From assembly GCA_029262735.1 (NCBI GenBank), contig JAJCYY010000106.1:1-64000 (forward strand): a DNA stretch of 64,000 nucleotides, read 5' to 3'. Positions 26,592 to 33,958 of this stretch are shown piece by piece (the first letter of the stretch is position 1; every line of letters begins with the position of its first letter). The translations under genes were made by a program, and so were the position numbers. A model generated the notes under the pieces. The model had not been told where the DNA came from. It did not search any database and saw only the letters and a list, made by a program, of their open reading frames with translations. Source of the DNA: Chloroflexota bacterium (GTDB lineage Bacteria; Chloroflexota; Dehalococcoidia; Lucifugimonadales; Lucifugimonadaceae).

Positions 26592-26744
26592 TCAGCAATC
26601 GAGCATTTCTCATCCGCCGCCCTGAAACCGTTGCAATAAAGCAGTGCTAGCATTCGCTCCGCAGATTCTCGCCTGCCTGGAGCGAATACTCTCTCTTGCA
26701 AACGCCCGTTCGACGGTTGTCATATTCCACGAGGAGCACTCTCA

Positions 26745-27917
26745 ATGAAGCCCGAAGTCAAGATAACCAAGCTCGAGGTCACCACGTTCGAACACGAACT
26801 TGAGAACGTTGGCAAGGACTACAACACCTTCAACATGGTGTACGAGCCGGGCGGACGTCTCACCCAGCGGGGCAGCATCCTGACGATGCACACCGATCAA
26901 GGGATCGTCGGTGAGTACCCGACAGGTGGACCGGCGTTGGCCGAGGTGGCGACGGCCGCTCAGTACCTGCTTGGCAAGAACGCGCTCGAAAGGGAGATGA
27001 TCTACAACGATACGAAGCGAGGGCTGCGTCACGGCGCACTGCTCGGCGTTGGCGTTATCGACATCCTGCTGTGGGACATCGCCGGAAAACTCTACGATGA
27101 ACCCATCTATCGCCTCCTCGGCGGCTCGAAGAAGCCGCTCCCGGCTTATGCCTCAACGCTGCACGGCGACGAAAACGGTGGCCTGACCACACCTGACCAG
27201 TTTGCCGATTTTGCCCAGCAGTGTCTCGAAATAGGCTATCCAGCATTCAAGGTCCACGGCTGGGGGCTCGCCCGGGACAACATCAAACGTGAGATCGAAA
27301 ACGTTCTCAATCTTGGGAAGAAGTTCGAGAACAAACTGCATCTGTTGATCGATCCCGCATGTGAGATCAAGAATTTTGGCGACGCGCTGGCTCTCGGCCG
27401 GGCTTGCGATGAAGCAAATTTCTTCTGGTGGGAGGATCCTTACCAGGACGGCGGAGTGTCCCAGTTCGCCCACCGGAAGCTGCGTCAGATGGTGAAGACA
27501 CCGCTGCTGCAAACCGAGCACATCCGCCTGCTGGAGCAGCATGTCGACTTCATTGTTGCCGACGCCACTGACTACGTGCGCGCAGGTGCTCACGAAGACG
27601 GGGGTATCACCGGGGCGATGAAGATTGCCCACGCGTCGGAAGGTTTTGGACTTGACCTTGAGCTCCACGGTCCGAGTCCCGCGCACAGGCACTTGATGTC
27701 GTCGATTCGAAATACGAATTTTTACGAGCTGGGACTGGTGCACCCGAATGTGAAGACGACGAAGCCGCCGGTATACAAGGACTACAACGACGACCTGGAT
27801 GGAGTGGACAAGGACGGCAATTTCTGGGCGCCGGAAGGTCCCGGACTCGGCGTCGAGCTTGACTGGGACTGGATCAGGGCGCACCAGGTGGATTCGGGCG
27901 TGCTGGCGGAGGCGTGA
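26745..27917 (+). CDS. Mandelate racemase/muconate lactonizing enzyme family protein
   Basis: Enolase-superfamily enzyme of 390 residues, most likely an acid-sugar dehydratase or a racemase. Metal ligands are visible as Asp in LLIDPACEI, Glu in FFWWEDPYQD and Glu in LLQTEHIRL, and the catalytic histidine region as LELHGPSPAHRH. The usual KxK at the end of the second barrel strand is KxH (YPAFKVHGWG, 27249-27257), which sets it apart from the main dehydratase groups. An N-terminal capping domain covers residues 1-130. GAGGAG lies upstream of the ATG. It is divergent from an MDR dehydrogenase and convergent with the DUF4432 gene, consistent with sugar-acid catabolism. Confidence 0.92.
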   Translation: MKPEVKITKLEVTTFEHELENVGKDYNTFNMVYEPGGRLTQRGSILTMHTDQGIVGEYPTGGPALAEVATAAQYLLGKNALEREMIYNDTKRGLRHGALLGVGVIDILLWDIAGKLYDEPIYRLLGGSKKPLPAYASTLHGDENGGLTTPDQFADFAQQCLEIGYPAFKVHGWGLARDNIKREIENVLNLGKKFENKLHLLIDPACEIKNFGDALALGRACDEANFFWWEDPYQDGGVSQFAHRKLRQMVKTPLLQTEHIRLLEQHVDFIVADATDYVRAGAHEDGGITGAMKIAHASEGFGLDLELHGPSPAHRHLMSSIRNTNFYELGLVHPNVKTTKPPVYKDYNDDLDGVDKDGNFWAPEGPGLGVELDWDWIRAHQVDSGVLAEA

Positions 27918-27926
27918 GCGGAATCG

Positions 27927-29015
27927 TCAGGCTCGCAGCGACACGCTGCCGTCTGAGCCAATCCTCTCGACACCGGTGGTTGATTTGTATACGACGGCTT
28001 TAATGGTCGCCTTACGCGTCTCTCCCGGCTGGAATACGATGGCCGTCCGCTTGTCTGATCCCGGCTCCGGGATGCCCGATGCGAGACTCGTAAATGGCTC
28101 CAGGCCAACGTTGTAGGTTCGGTTGTACCAGGGATAGCCGGTACCGCCACCGAAAACCTGCCAGTACCAGAGGTAACTAAACGTTTCCTTTGGCCATACG
28201 ACGCCAATTCCTACGCCTCGGTCAGGATTGGTAACTGCATACCAACCATCCGAAAGGTTCTTGAACACGGAGTAGTCGGCCTGTCTGTCCGACTTTGGAG
28301 GGAACGACCTCAGGTCAACGGCCGATCCGTCAGCGGCTTCGGCGTGAGGCCACACTCCGGAGGTTCCTGGCTTAATTCGAACGTTGCCGGCCTGTGGTCC
28401 TTCGGCCGGTGTGAAGTGATCCGCTACTGGAAGATCAAAAACGCAGTTTGGCGTGAGGAACGGCTCCCCCAGGGCGATGTGCTGACCCCATTCGGCCTCC
28501 GCCGTTTCCTCCGCCTCGTTCGTCAGGCTGTCCTCAACGGTGAGGACCGGTGAGTTCGCCTCCAGGGAGATCGTCTTCTCAATCCAGAACGGCGTTCGCA
28601 CCGTTCTGACCCAGAACTTCGCGCTCACTCTTTCTGGAGTGTCTTCGATGATCTGCGCATCCCAGGGCATCAATGTTGCTTCGGTGTGCTGTCCAATGTC
28701 CGCTCCTGCATACTCCTGGGGCTGGCCGCCAGTCGGAGCGATGGTCTGCCAACCGCCAATGTACGCATCGTGCCAGATCCCGTCGCCCGAACCGGTTGAC
28801 GGCACCCATTTCGATACATCACGAACGCTCCAGGGCGTTCTCCACATGAAGTCTGTATCGGATTGCTTGTGCACGAGTTCGAAGATGTCAGCGCCCTTGT
28901 CTGCCAGAACGCTAACTCGCAGGATCTCGTTCTCGAGCACAACTGTCTTCAGGCCTCGGTACGTCCAGGCGTCCGAGATGCGGCAACCTGACGTACGTTC
29001 GTTTTGGTAACGCAC
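27927..29015 (-). CDS. DUF4432 family, aldose-1-epimerase-like protein
   Basis: A 362-residue protein of the galactose mutarotase-like fold. Recognisable stretches are LENEILRVSVLADKGADIFE at the N-terminus, a central TLSxEANSPVLTVEDSLTNE-type strand pair, WGQHIALGEPFL with a histidine suited to sugar binding, and WYWQVFGGGTGYPWYNRTYN near the C-terminus. Related DUF4432 proteins act on or sense sugars, and the gene faces the enolase-superfamily gene with nine bases between stops. A role in converting sugar anomers before oxidation is an inference. The spacer upstream (29016-29280) holds a promoter candidate for the divergent response regulator. Confidence 0.82.
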   Translation of the reverse strand: MRYQNERTSGCRISDAWTYRGLKTVVLENEILRVSVLADKGADIFELVHKQSDTDFMWRTPWSVRDVSKWVPSTGSGDGIWHDAYIGGWQTIAPTGGQPQEYAGADIGQHTEATLMPWDAQIIEDTPERVSAKFWVRTVRTPFWIEKTISLEANSPVLTVEDSLTNEAEETAEAEWGQHIALGEPFLTPNCVFDLPVADHFTPAEGPQAGNVRIKPGTSGVWPHAEAADGSAVDLRSFPPKSDRQADYSVFKNLSDGWYAVTNPDRGVGIGVVWPKETFSYLWYWQVFGGGTGYPWYNRTYNVGLEPFTSLASGIPEPGSDKRTAIVFQPGETRKATIKAVVYKSTTGVERIGSDGSVSLRA

Positions 29016-29155
29016 GGTAAAATATGGTCCTTCAGTGTGTGGCTAGACGGTCTGTCACGCAGTCGCCGAGTATACGCGCTGTGGTGCGACCGGGCACTCA
29101 TAGGTCCGAGATTGTTGGAATCCCCCAATAGTAGGGGTAAAAACCCGATTCAACC

Positions 29156-29183
29156 TTGTCGCCAAATTGGTAACAATTATAGT
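29156..29183 (+). promoter_or_regulatory. Candidate sigma-70 promoter for the response regulator
   Basis: TTGTCG and TATAGT are separated by 16 bases, in an AT-rich stretch about 97 bases upstream of the response regulator TTG start. No other convincing pair was seen in the 29016-29280 spacer. Confidence 0.35.
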
Positions 29184-29280
29184 GTGGTCTGATGTTGAGC
29201 GGTCCCGTCGCCTTATCTGCCCGTAGGCAGCAACACCGACTATGTCACTCGCCTTGAGAAGGGCACCACGGAGGATTGGT

Positions 29281-29658
29281 TTGGCACGAATTCTGGTGGT
29301 CGACGACAACGAAGACGTTCGCCTTGCTCTCGCGACCATTCTCGAAGATGCGGGTCACGAAGTGCTGGAAGCCGATGACGGCGAGCCGGTGTTCGAACTC
29401 GTTATATCTGAGCAGCCAGAACTTGTTCTCCTCGACGTGATGATGCCCCGTGTGAACGGGTTTGACGCCCTGGCGACTCTCAAGGCAGATACCCGCACAT
29501 CCCAGGTCCCGGTAATCATGGTCACGGCAAAGGGCCGTCCTGAAGACATGGCGATGGCCCGCTCTCTCGGAGCCGTCGAGTACATCACGAAGCCCTGGGC
29601 TGAGGGCGACGTCGAGTTGAGGGTAGACTGGGCGCTGGCCACAACTCAGGCCAGCTAG
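29281..29658 (+). CDS. Single-domain response regulator
   Basis: A 125-residue receiver-only protein (CheY/DivK-like). Phosphoacceptor and partner residues are in place: acidic pair in ILVVDDNEDVR, Asp in LVLLDVMMPRVNG, Thr in VIMVTAKG and Lys in YITKPW. There is no output domain, so it must act through a protein partner or a phosphorelay; no kinase lies beside it. The TTG at 29281 follows GGAGGA by five bases and gives the normal receiver start; an ATG at 29242 has no Shine-Dalgarno. The next gene, an EamA exporter, is 56 bases on. Confidence 0.92.
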   Translation: MARILVVDDNEDVRLALATILEDAGHEVLEADDGEPVFELVISEQPELVLLDVMMPRVNGFDALATLKADTRTSQVPVIMVTAKGRPEDMAMARSLGAVEYITKPWAEGDVELRVDWALATTQAS

Positions 29659-29714
29659 CTACCCCGGCCTTCGCCCGAAGAATGGGCTCGATCTGGCCGG
29701 TCCGAAAGACCTAG

Positions 29715-30593
29715 ATGACCGGCGTCGCAGTACTACTTGTAGTCATATCCGCATTCGCGCATGCCTCGTGGAACCTGTTGGCCAAACGCGCAGGCACGCC
29801 TGAGCTCGCCAACTGGTGGATGGCAACGTCCGGTGCGGTGATAATGCTGCCGGCGGGCATTGTGCTGCTGCTGTTGAACGTACCGAGCGGCACAGGCTGG
29901 GCGTTCATAGGCGGGACTATCGGGCTACACATCCTGTACTTCTTCACGCTTGGCCGCGCCTATCGCTATGGCGAGTTGTCAATCGTCTACCCGGTTGCTC
30001 GCGGTCTTGGACTCACGCTGATACCGGTGCTCGGTGTTGTCGCCCTCAACGAGACTGTGTCGGCGCAGGCTTCGGTGGGCATCGGACTGATATTCACTGG
30101 GATTATCGCGGTCGGTCTCACCTCTCGTACCGGGACCGGTTTCTCGGGCGGCGTCCGAGGTCTGCTTTCGGATAAAGGAGTCATGTTTGCGATTGCAACA
30201 GGCGTCCTGATCGGCTCGTACTCTGTGCTGGACAAGCGGGGTGTCGAGCATGTGACGCCGGTGCTGTACATGTTTTTCCTGACGGCCGGCGGCTCACTCG
30301 GCACACTGGCTTTGATTCACCGCGGATATTCAAGGGCACAGTTCACCGGCGAATTTCGCGCCCACTGGCGGACCATTGTTGCCGGTGGGATGCTCCAGTT
30401 TCTTGCATACACGCTCGTACTGAGCGCGCTGCGACTGTCGCAGGTCAGCTACGTGGGGCCGTTCAGGGAACTGGCGATCGGCGCGGGAGTTGTGCTGGGT
30501 GCGATCGTGCTCAAGGAGCACCTCTCGCGCGGCCGGATTGCTGGAGCGAGTTCGGTGGTCGGCGGCGCAATAATAATTGCGTTTGCGCCCTGA
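29715..30593 (+). CDS. EamA/DMT family transporter
   Basis: Drug/metabolite transporter superfamily membrane protein of 292 residues with about ten spans in two EamA repeats (about 1-140 and 150-290). The first repeat ends with the typical ETVSAQASVGIGLIFTGII and the second with VLKEHLSRGRIAGASSVVGG. Family members export metabolites such as amino acids or take up sugars; the substrate is unknown. The ATG has little Shine-Dalgarno. Lies between a receiver protein and a dienelactone hydrolase. Confidence 0.88.
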   Translation: MTGVAVLLVVISAFAHASWNLLAKRAGTPELANWWMATSGAVIMLPAGIVLLLLNVPSGTGWAFIGGTIGLHILYFFTLGRAYRYGELSIVYPVARGLGLTLIPVLGVVALNETVSAQASVGIGLIFTGIIAVGLTSRTGTGFSGGVRGLLSDKGVMFAIATGVLIGSYSVLDKRGVEHVTPVLYMFFLTAGGSLGTLALIHRGYSRAQFTGEFRAHWRTIVAGGMLQFLAYTLVLSALRLSQVSYVGPFRELAIGAGVVLGAIVLKEHLSRGRIAGASSVVGGAIIIAFAP

Positions 30594-30788
30594 CTCCTTC
30601 TGACACCTGCGGATTCTCAATTCGGTCGATATGTCGAGAAAACGCCGTTTCCGAAATTTCAGTGGGACGACAGATCCCCTGTTTCTCTTGCCTGAAGCCG
30701 CGCTATCATGGCGCCCGTTCGGTAACGCTCAGTGAGACGGTTCACTGTGCAGCGCGTTCCAATACTGAGAGGCGATGGAGGCGAGAGT

Positions 30789-31535
30789 ATGACTACCTAC
30801 CAGGGGATGATGGCCGAGAGCGTGACCCACTCCGGATCGGACGGAGACCAGATCAGCGCCTACATGGCCCGGCCTCTTGGCCCCGGTCCATATCCCAGCG
30901 TGATCGTTGTCCATCACATGCCAGGTTGGGACGATGCCACCAGGGAGATTACTCGTAAGTTCGCCTACTACGGATTCAACGCGGTCAGCCCGAACCTGTA
31001 TCACCGCGAGGGTCCGGGTGAGCCAGACGAGGTGGCGGCAGTTGCCAGAGCGGCCGGAGGAGTGCCGGACGACCGCTTTATCGGCGACGCCAGGGGAGCG
31101 ATGGAGTATCTGAATGCCCTCCCCTACTCAAACGGCAAGGTTGGGACTATTGGCTTCTGTTCCGGTGGGCGCCAGTCATACCTTGCGGCGTGCCGGATCC
31201 CGGAGCTCAACGCCGCGGTCGACTGCTGGGGAGGCAGGGTGATTGCATCTCCAGACCAGTTGACGGAGCGGCAGCCGGTGGCTCCTATCGACTACACGGC
31301 AGACATGAACTGTCCGTTGCTCGGGATTTTCGGCAACGAAGACCAGTCACCGACTCCGGAAGATGTGAACAGGACCGAGGAGGAGCTGAAGAAGCACGGC
31401 AAGGACTACGAGTTTCATCGCTACGACGGAGCGGGCCACGGCTTCTTTGCCGTGGACAAGCCCGGATACAGGCCGGTGCAGGCGACGGAGGCGTGGGGCG
31501 AAGTACTCAGGTTCTTTAGTGAGAAGCTGGCATGA
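30789..31535 (+). CDS. Dienelactone hydrolase family protein
   Basis: Alpha/beta hydrolase of 248 residues. The catalytic triad is visible: Cys in TIGFCSGGRQ, Asp in GIFGNEDQSPTP and His in DGAGHGFF. Family members open lactone rings formed in aromatic breakdown, but many act on other esters. The ATG at 30789 has GGAGG seven bases upstream; the frame runs back to 30732 without support. Lies at the end of the catabolic region, before a repeat cluster. Confidence 0.9.
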   Translation: MTTYQGMMAESVTHSGSDGDQISAYMARPLGPGPYPSVIVVHHMPGWDDATREITRKFAYYGFNAVSPNLYHREGPGEPDEVAAVARAAGGVPDDRFIGDARGAMEYLNALPYSNGKVGTIGFCSGGRQSYLAACRIPELNAAVDCWGGRVIASPDQLTERQPVAPIDYTADMNCPLLGIFGNEDQSPTPEDVNRTEEELKKHGKDYEFHRYDGAGHGFFAVDKPGYRPVQATEAWGEVLRFFSEKLA

Positions 31536-31558
31536 CGTGGGATTTGTCACCCAACGGA

Positions 31559-31739
31559 TTTGTCATCTCGACCGAAGCGGAGAGATCTTACCGTGCATGA
31601 TCCTGAGCCCGTTCATATCGGTTTGAACCGAACTACGTCACCGTCCATGTGAGGTCGCCGGAGAGATTCTATATCAAGTTCAGAATGACAAATTAACTGC
31701 CATCCTGAGCTTGTCGAAGGGTCAAGTTCAGGATGACGA
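31559..31739. repeat. Second cluster of the dispersed repeat family
   Basis: The spacer after the hydrolase gene has the unit TTTGTCATCTCGACCGAAGC and its continuation (31559-31591), matching 24230-24262 at 30 of 33 positions. GAGATTCTATATCAAGTTCA (31662-31691) is the inverse of the 24331-24361 unit, with 28 of 30 matches. CATCCTGA/TCAGGATG at 31700-31735 forms a third palindrome of the same style. No coding capacity is seen. Confidence 0.72.
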
Positions 31740-31775
31740 GAAATCAACAACTTCGAATTTCGACAGGAGAAAAAC

Positions 31776-32057
31776 ATGTGCTCGTGGATTGTCGAGAAGG
31801 CTGAGATGTCCGGTGTTGCCAAGGGCCCGGACGGCTGGATGGACATCAAACAGGCGAACGTCTACTTCGATCATCCGTTCAAGGCGCCGATGGACCATGC
31901 GCTGATAATCGACTTCGTCCGCGACCCGGACCGGCCCAACGGCCGCGTGGCAGTGGAGATCAGCGCTGAGTCGGCGCAGCGGCTTGTCGAAAGCATCAAC
32001 AGGGCTTTGACAACCGGTGAGGCGGTACACGTGCTAGGAGAGGCCGCACACGCGTAG
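31776..32057 (+). CDS. DUF6295 family small protein
   Basis: A 93-residue soluble protein beginning MCSWIVEKAEMSG and continuing AKGPDGWMDIKQANVYFDHP, a pattern I associate with DUF6295. The C-terminal half (RVAVEISAESAQRLVESIN) looks like an alpha/beta unit. It contains no enzyme motif I recognise. AGGAG lies seven bases from the ATG. It sits alone, just after a repeat cluster and convergent with sdhE. Function unknown. Confidence 0.78.
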   Translation: MCSWIVEKAEMSGVAKGPDGWMDIKQANVYFDHPFKAPMDHALIIDFVRDPDRPNGRVAVEISAESAQRLVESINRALTTGEAVHVLGEAAHA

Positions 32058-32108
32058 ATACCGGGAGTGAAACCTCAACTGGATGGCGGACATCGAATCG
32101 TCACCGGC

Positions 32109-33002
32109 TTATTTTGCGGCGATCAGCTCGACCTTCCGCACAATCTCCTTTGTGGAGACGATGTGCCTCTGTAACCCCAGCTCTTTTTCAGACATTCCCA
32201 TGGCTAGCCCGAGGAGCTGCGGCAGGTGGATGATCGGCATATCCGCCTTGTCGCCACGGTTCTTCCTGCGAGCCTTCGGCTGGTAGCCGTCAAGGTTCAG
32301 GTGGCAAAGAGGGCACGGAGTGACCATTGCGTCTGCGCCGCCATCTTTCGCGGCGCCAGTGTGGTTCGAAACCATGCGCAGTGAGTTGGCCTGGTTAATG
32401 AACAGGATCGGCAAGCCGCAACATGCTGTCTTGCCCGGATAGTCGAAAACTTCGCCTCCAACAGCTTCGATAACCGTCTCAAGCGACGTGTCGCGACCGG
32501 GATTCTCCTTGAAGCCCAGGGCCTCACTTGGCCTCACCAGGTAGCAGCCGTAGAACGGTGCCAGCTTTACGCCGTCGAGCTGCTTCTGAAACGTGTCTTT
32601 TAGCTTCTCAAGTCCAATATCCTCGATCACCGCCCACAGGAGATGTTTGACCTCGGTCGTGCCCTTGTACTCCAGCCCCTCATCGGCAAGTACTGCATTA
32701 ATCTCGGCAAGGTACTCTGCGTTGCGCTGCACGCGGTGGTTGGCCTGCGACATAACACCCTGGCAGGTGGAGCAGATGACCAGCACATTCAGGCCCTTCT
32801 CCTCGGCCATCGCGAGTGTCCGGATGTTCAGCACGTCGCCCATCTTCAAGTTCTTTTCTTGAAGAACACCGGCACCGGTACATGAAGCCTTTGTAAGTTC
32901 TTCCCACTCAATGCCAAGTCGGTCCATCACGGCTACTGCTGAATCGAACAGCTCTGGCGTGCCGCCGCGGGCCACGCATCCGGGGTAGAAGGCGTACTTC
33001 AT
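32109..33002 (-). CDS. sdhE: CCG-domain Fe-S subunit, SdhE / heterodisulfide reductase B-like
   Basis: A 297-residue protein with two cysteine-rich CCG-type domains. The first has FYPGC, SCTGAG and CSTCQG; the second has FYGCYL, ACCGLP and CPLCHLNLD. Such proteins bind non-cubane iron-sulfur clusters and, as SdhE, replace the heme/quinone membrane anchors (SdhC/D) of classical complex II in archaea and some bacteria. It contains no membrane span, so membrane binding would be through amphipathic segments. Overlaps sdhB by four bases (ATGA). The first domain has SCTGAG where the family often has CCG. Whether the complex runs as dehydrogenase or fumarate reductase is not settled. Confidence 0.87.
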   Translation of the reverse strand: MKYAFYPGCVARGGTPELFDSAVAVMDRLGIEWEELTKASCTGAGVLQEKNLKMGDVLNIRTLAMAEEKGLNVLVICSTCQGVMSQANHRVQRNAEYLAEINAVLADEGLEYKGTTEVKHLLWAVIEDIGLEKLKDTFQKQLDGVKLAPFYGCYLVRPSEALGFKENPGRDTSLETVIEAVGGEVFDYPGKTACCGLPILFINQANSLRMVSNHTGAAKDGGADAMVTPCPLCHLNLDGYQPKARRKNRGDKADMPIIHLPQLLGLAMGMSEKELGLQRHIVSTKEIVRKVELIAAK

Positions 33003-33958
33003 TTGCGCTCGCCCTCGACTTTCTCATACGCGTTTTTTATCTTTTCCTTATCCTCAGCCTTATGCGGCCTGATAGGCGGTAACTTGCCTTTCATCATCGC
33101 CTTCAGTCCGACCGGTGCGAGGTCCAGCAGTCCAGGAATGTTGGTCCAGCCGGTACTGTCGATGGCTAGCCTGGATTCGTCCAGCCTGCCGTTCTTCTTA
33201 ACGGACTTGTAGAACGATTCGGTGTGACGGTACCCGGACGTATTCTTGTATCCGGCCTCAATGGCAGCATCACGGAGCTCCATGATCCGGTCCATCGGCG
33301 CTACCTCTTTCGGGCAGACCTCGACACACTGCATGCAGCGTGTGCAATCCCAGATCCCGCCGTCCTCGTCATTTAGTATCTTCAGACGAGAGTCTCGTTC
33401 GCCATCCCTCGGGTCCTCAGTAAAGCGCCAGGCTTTTGCCAGTGCCGCGGGCCCAATGAAGTTCGAGTCGACCTCAAGCACGGTGCAGTCAGAGACGCAG
33501 CAACCGCACATGATGCAGTTCATAGATGTGAGCAGGTTTGTCATGGACTCGTTGGACGCGAGGAACTCACCGCTCTCAGGCACCGAATCGGGCTGCAGGT
33601 ACGGCCTTACACGATTGATCTGATCGAAAAACGTATCCAGTGAAACGATCAGGTCTTTGACGACTCGCTGGTTACCCATCGGCTCGACGATCAGTTGCTC
33701 TCCGTTGGGAGCGAGATCTGCGACGCGCGTCTTGCAGACAAGCCGCGCTCTGCCGTTGATCCGCATTCCACACGAGCCGCAGATCGAAGCTCGACAGGAA
33801 CAGCGAAGCGCCAGTGTGCCGTCCACCTCCTCACGCACAGTGACCAGAGCGTCGAGGATGGTTGAGTCGGGGTGAATATCAAGCGAATACTCCTGGAACA
33901 CGGGCTGTGCGCCAGGCTCCCCGGGATTGAATCGCTTCACCTTCAGGTTTGTCTGCAT
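32999..33958 (-). CDS. sdhB: Succinate dehydrogenase/fumarate reductase iron-sulfur subunit
   Basis: A 319-residue electron-transfer subunit, longer than the usual 230-250. The [2Fe-2S] site is LRCSCRASICGSCGM plus a later Cys (VCKT); the C-terminal part carries CIMCGCCVSDC and CTRCMQCVEVCPKE for the [4Fe-4S] and [3Fe-4S] clusters. It extends about 60 residues past the last cluster with a lysine-rich tail. It passes electrons from SdhA to SdhE. It overlaps sdhA by one base and sdhE by four. Confidence 0.95.
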   Translation of the reverse strand: MQTNLKVKRFNPGEPGAQPVFQEYSLDIHPDSTILDALVTVREEVDGTLALRCSCRASICGSCGMRINGRARLVCKTRVADLAPNGEQLIVEPMGNQRVVKDLIVSLDTFFDQINRVRPYLQPDSVPESGEFLASNESMTNLLTSMNCIMCGCCVSDCTVLEVDSNFIGPAALAKAWRFTEDPRDGERDSRLKILNDEDGGIWDCTRCMQCVEVCPKEVAPMDRIMELRDAAIEAGYKNTSGYRHTESFYKSVKKNGRLDESRLAIDSTGWTNIPGLLDLAPVGLKAMMKGKLPPIRPHKAEDKEKIKNAYEKVEGERK

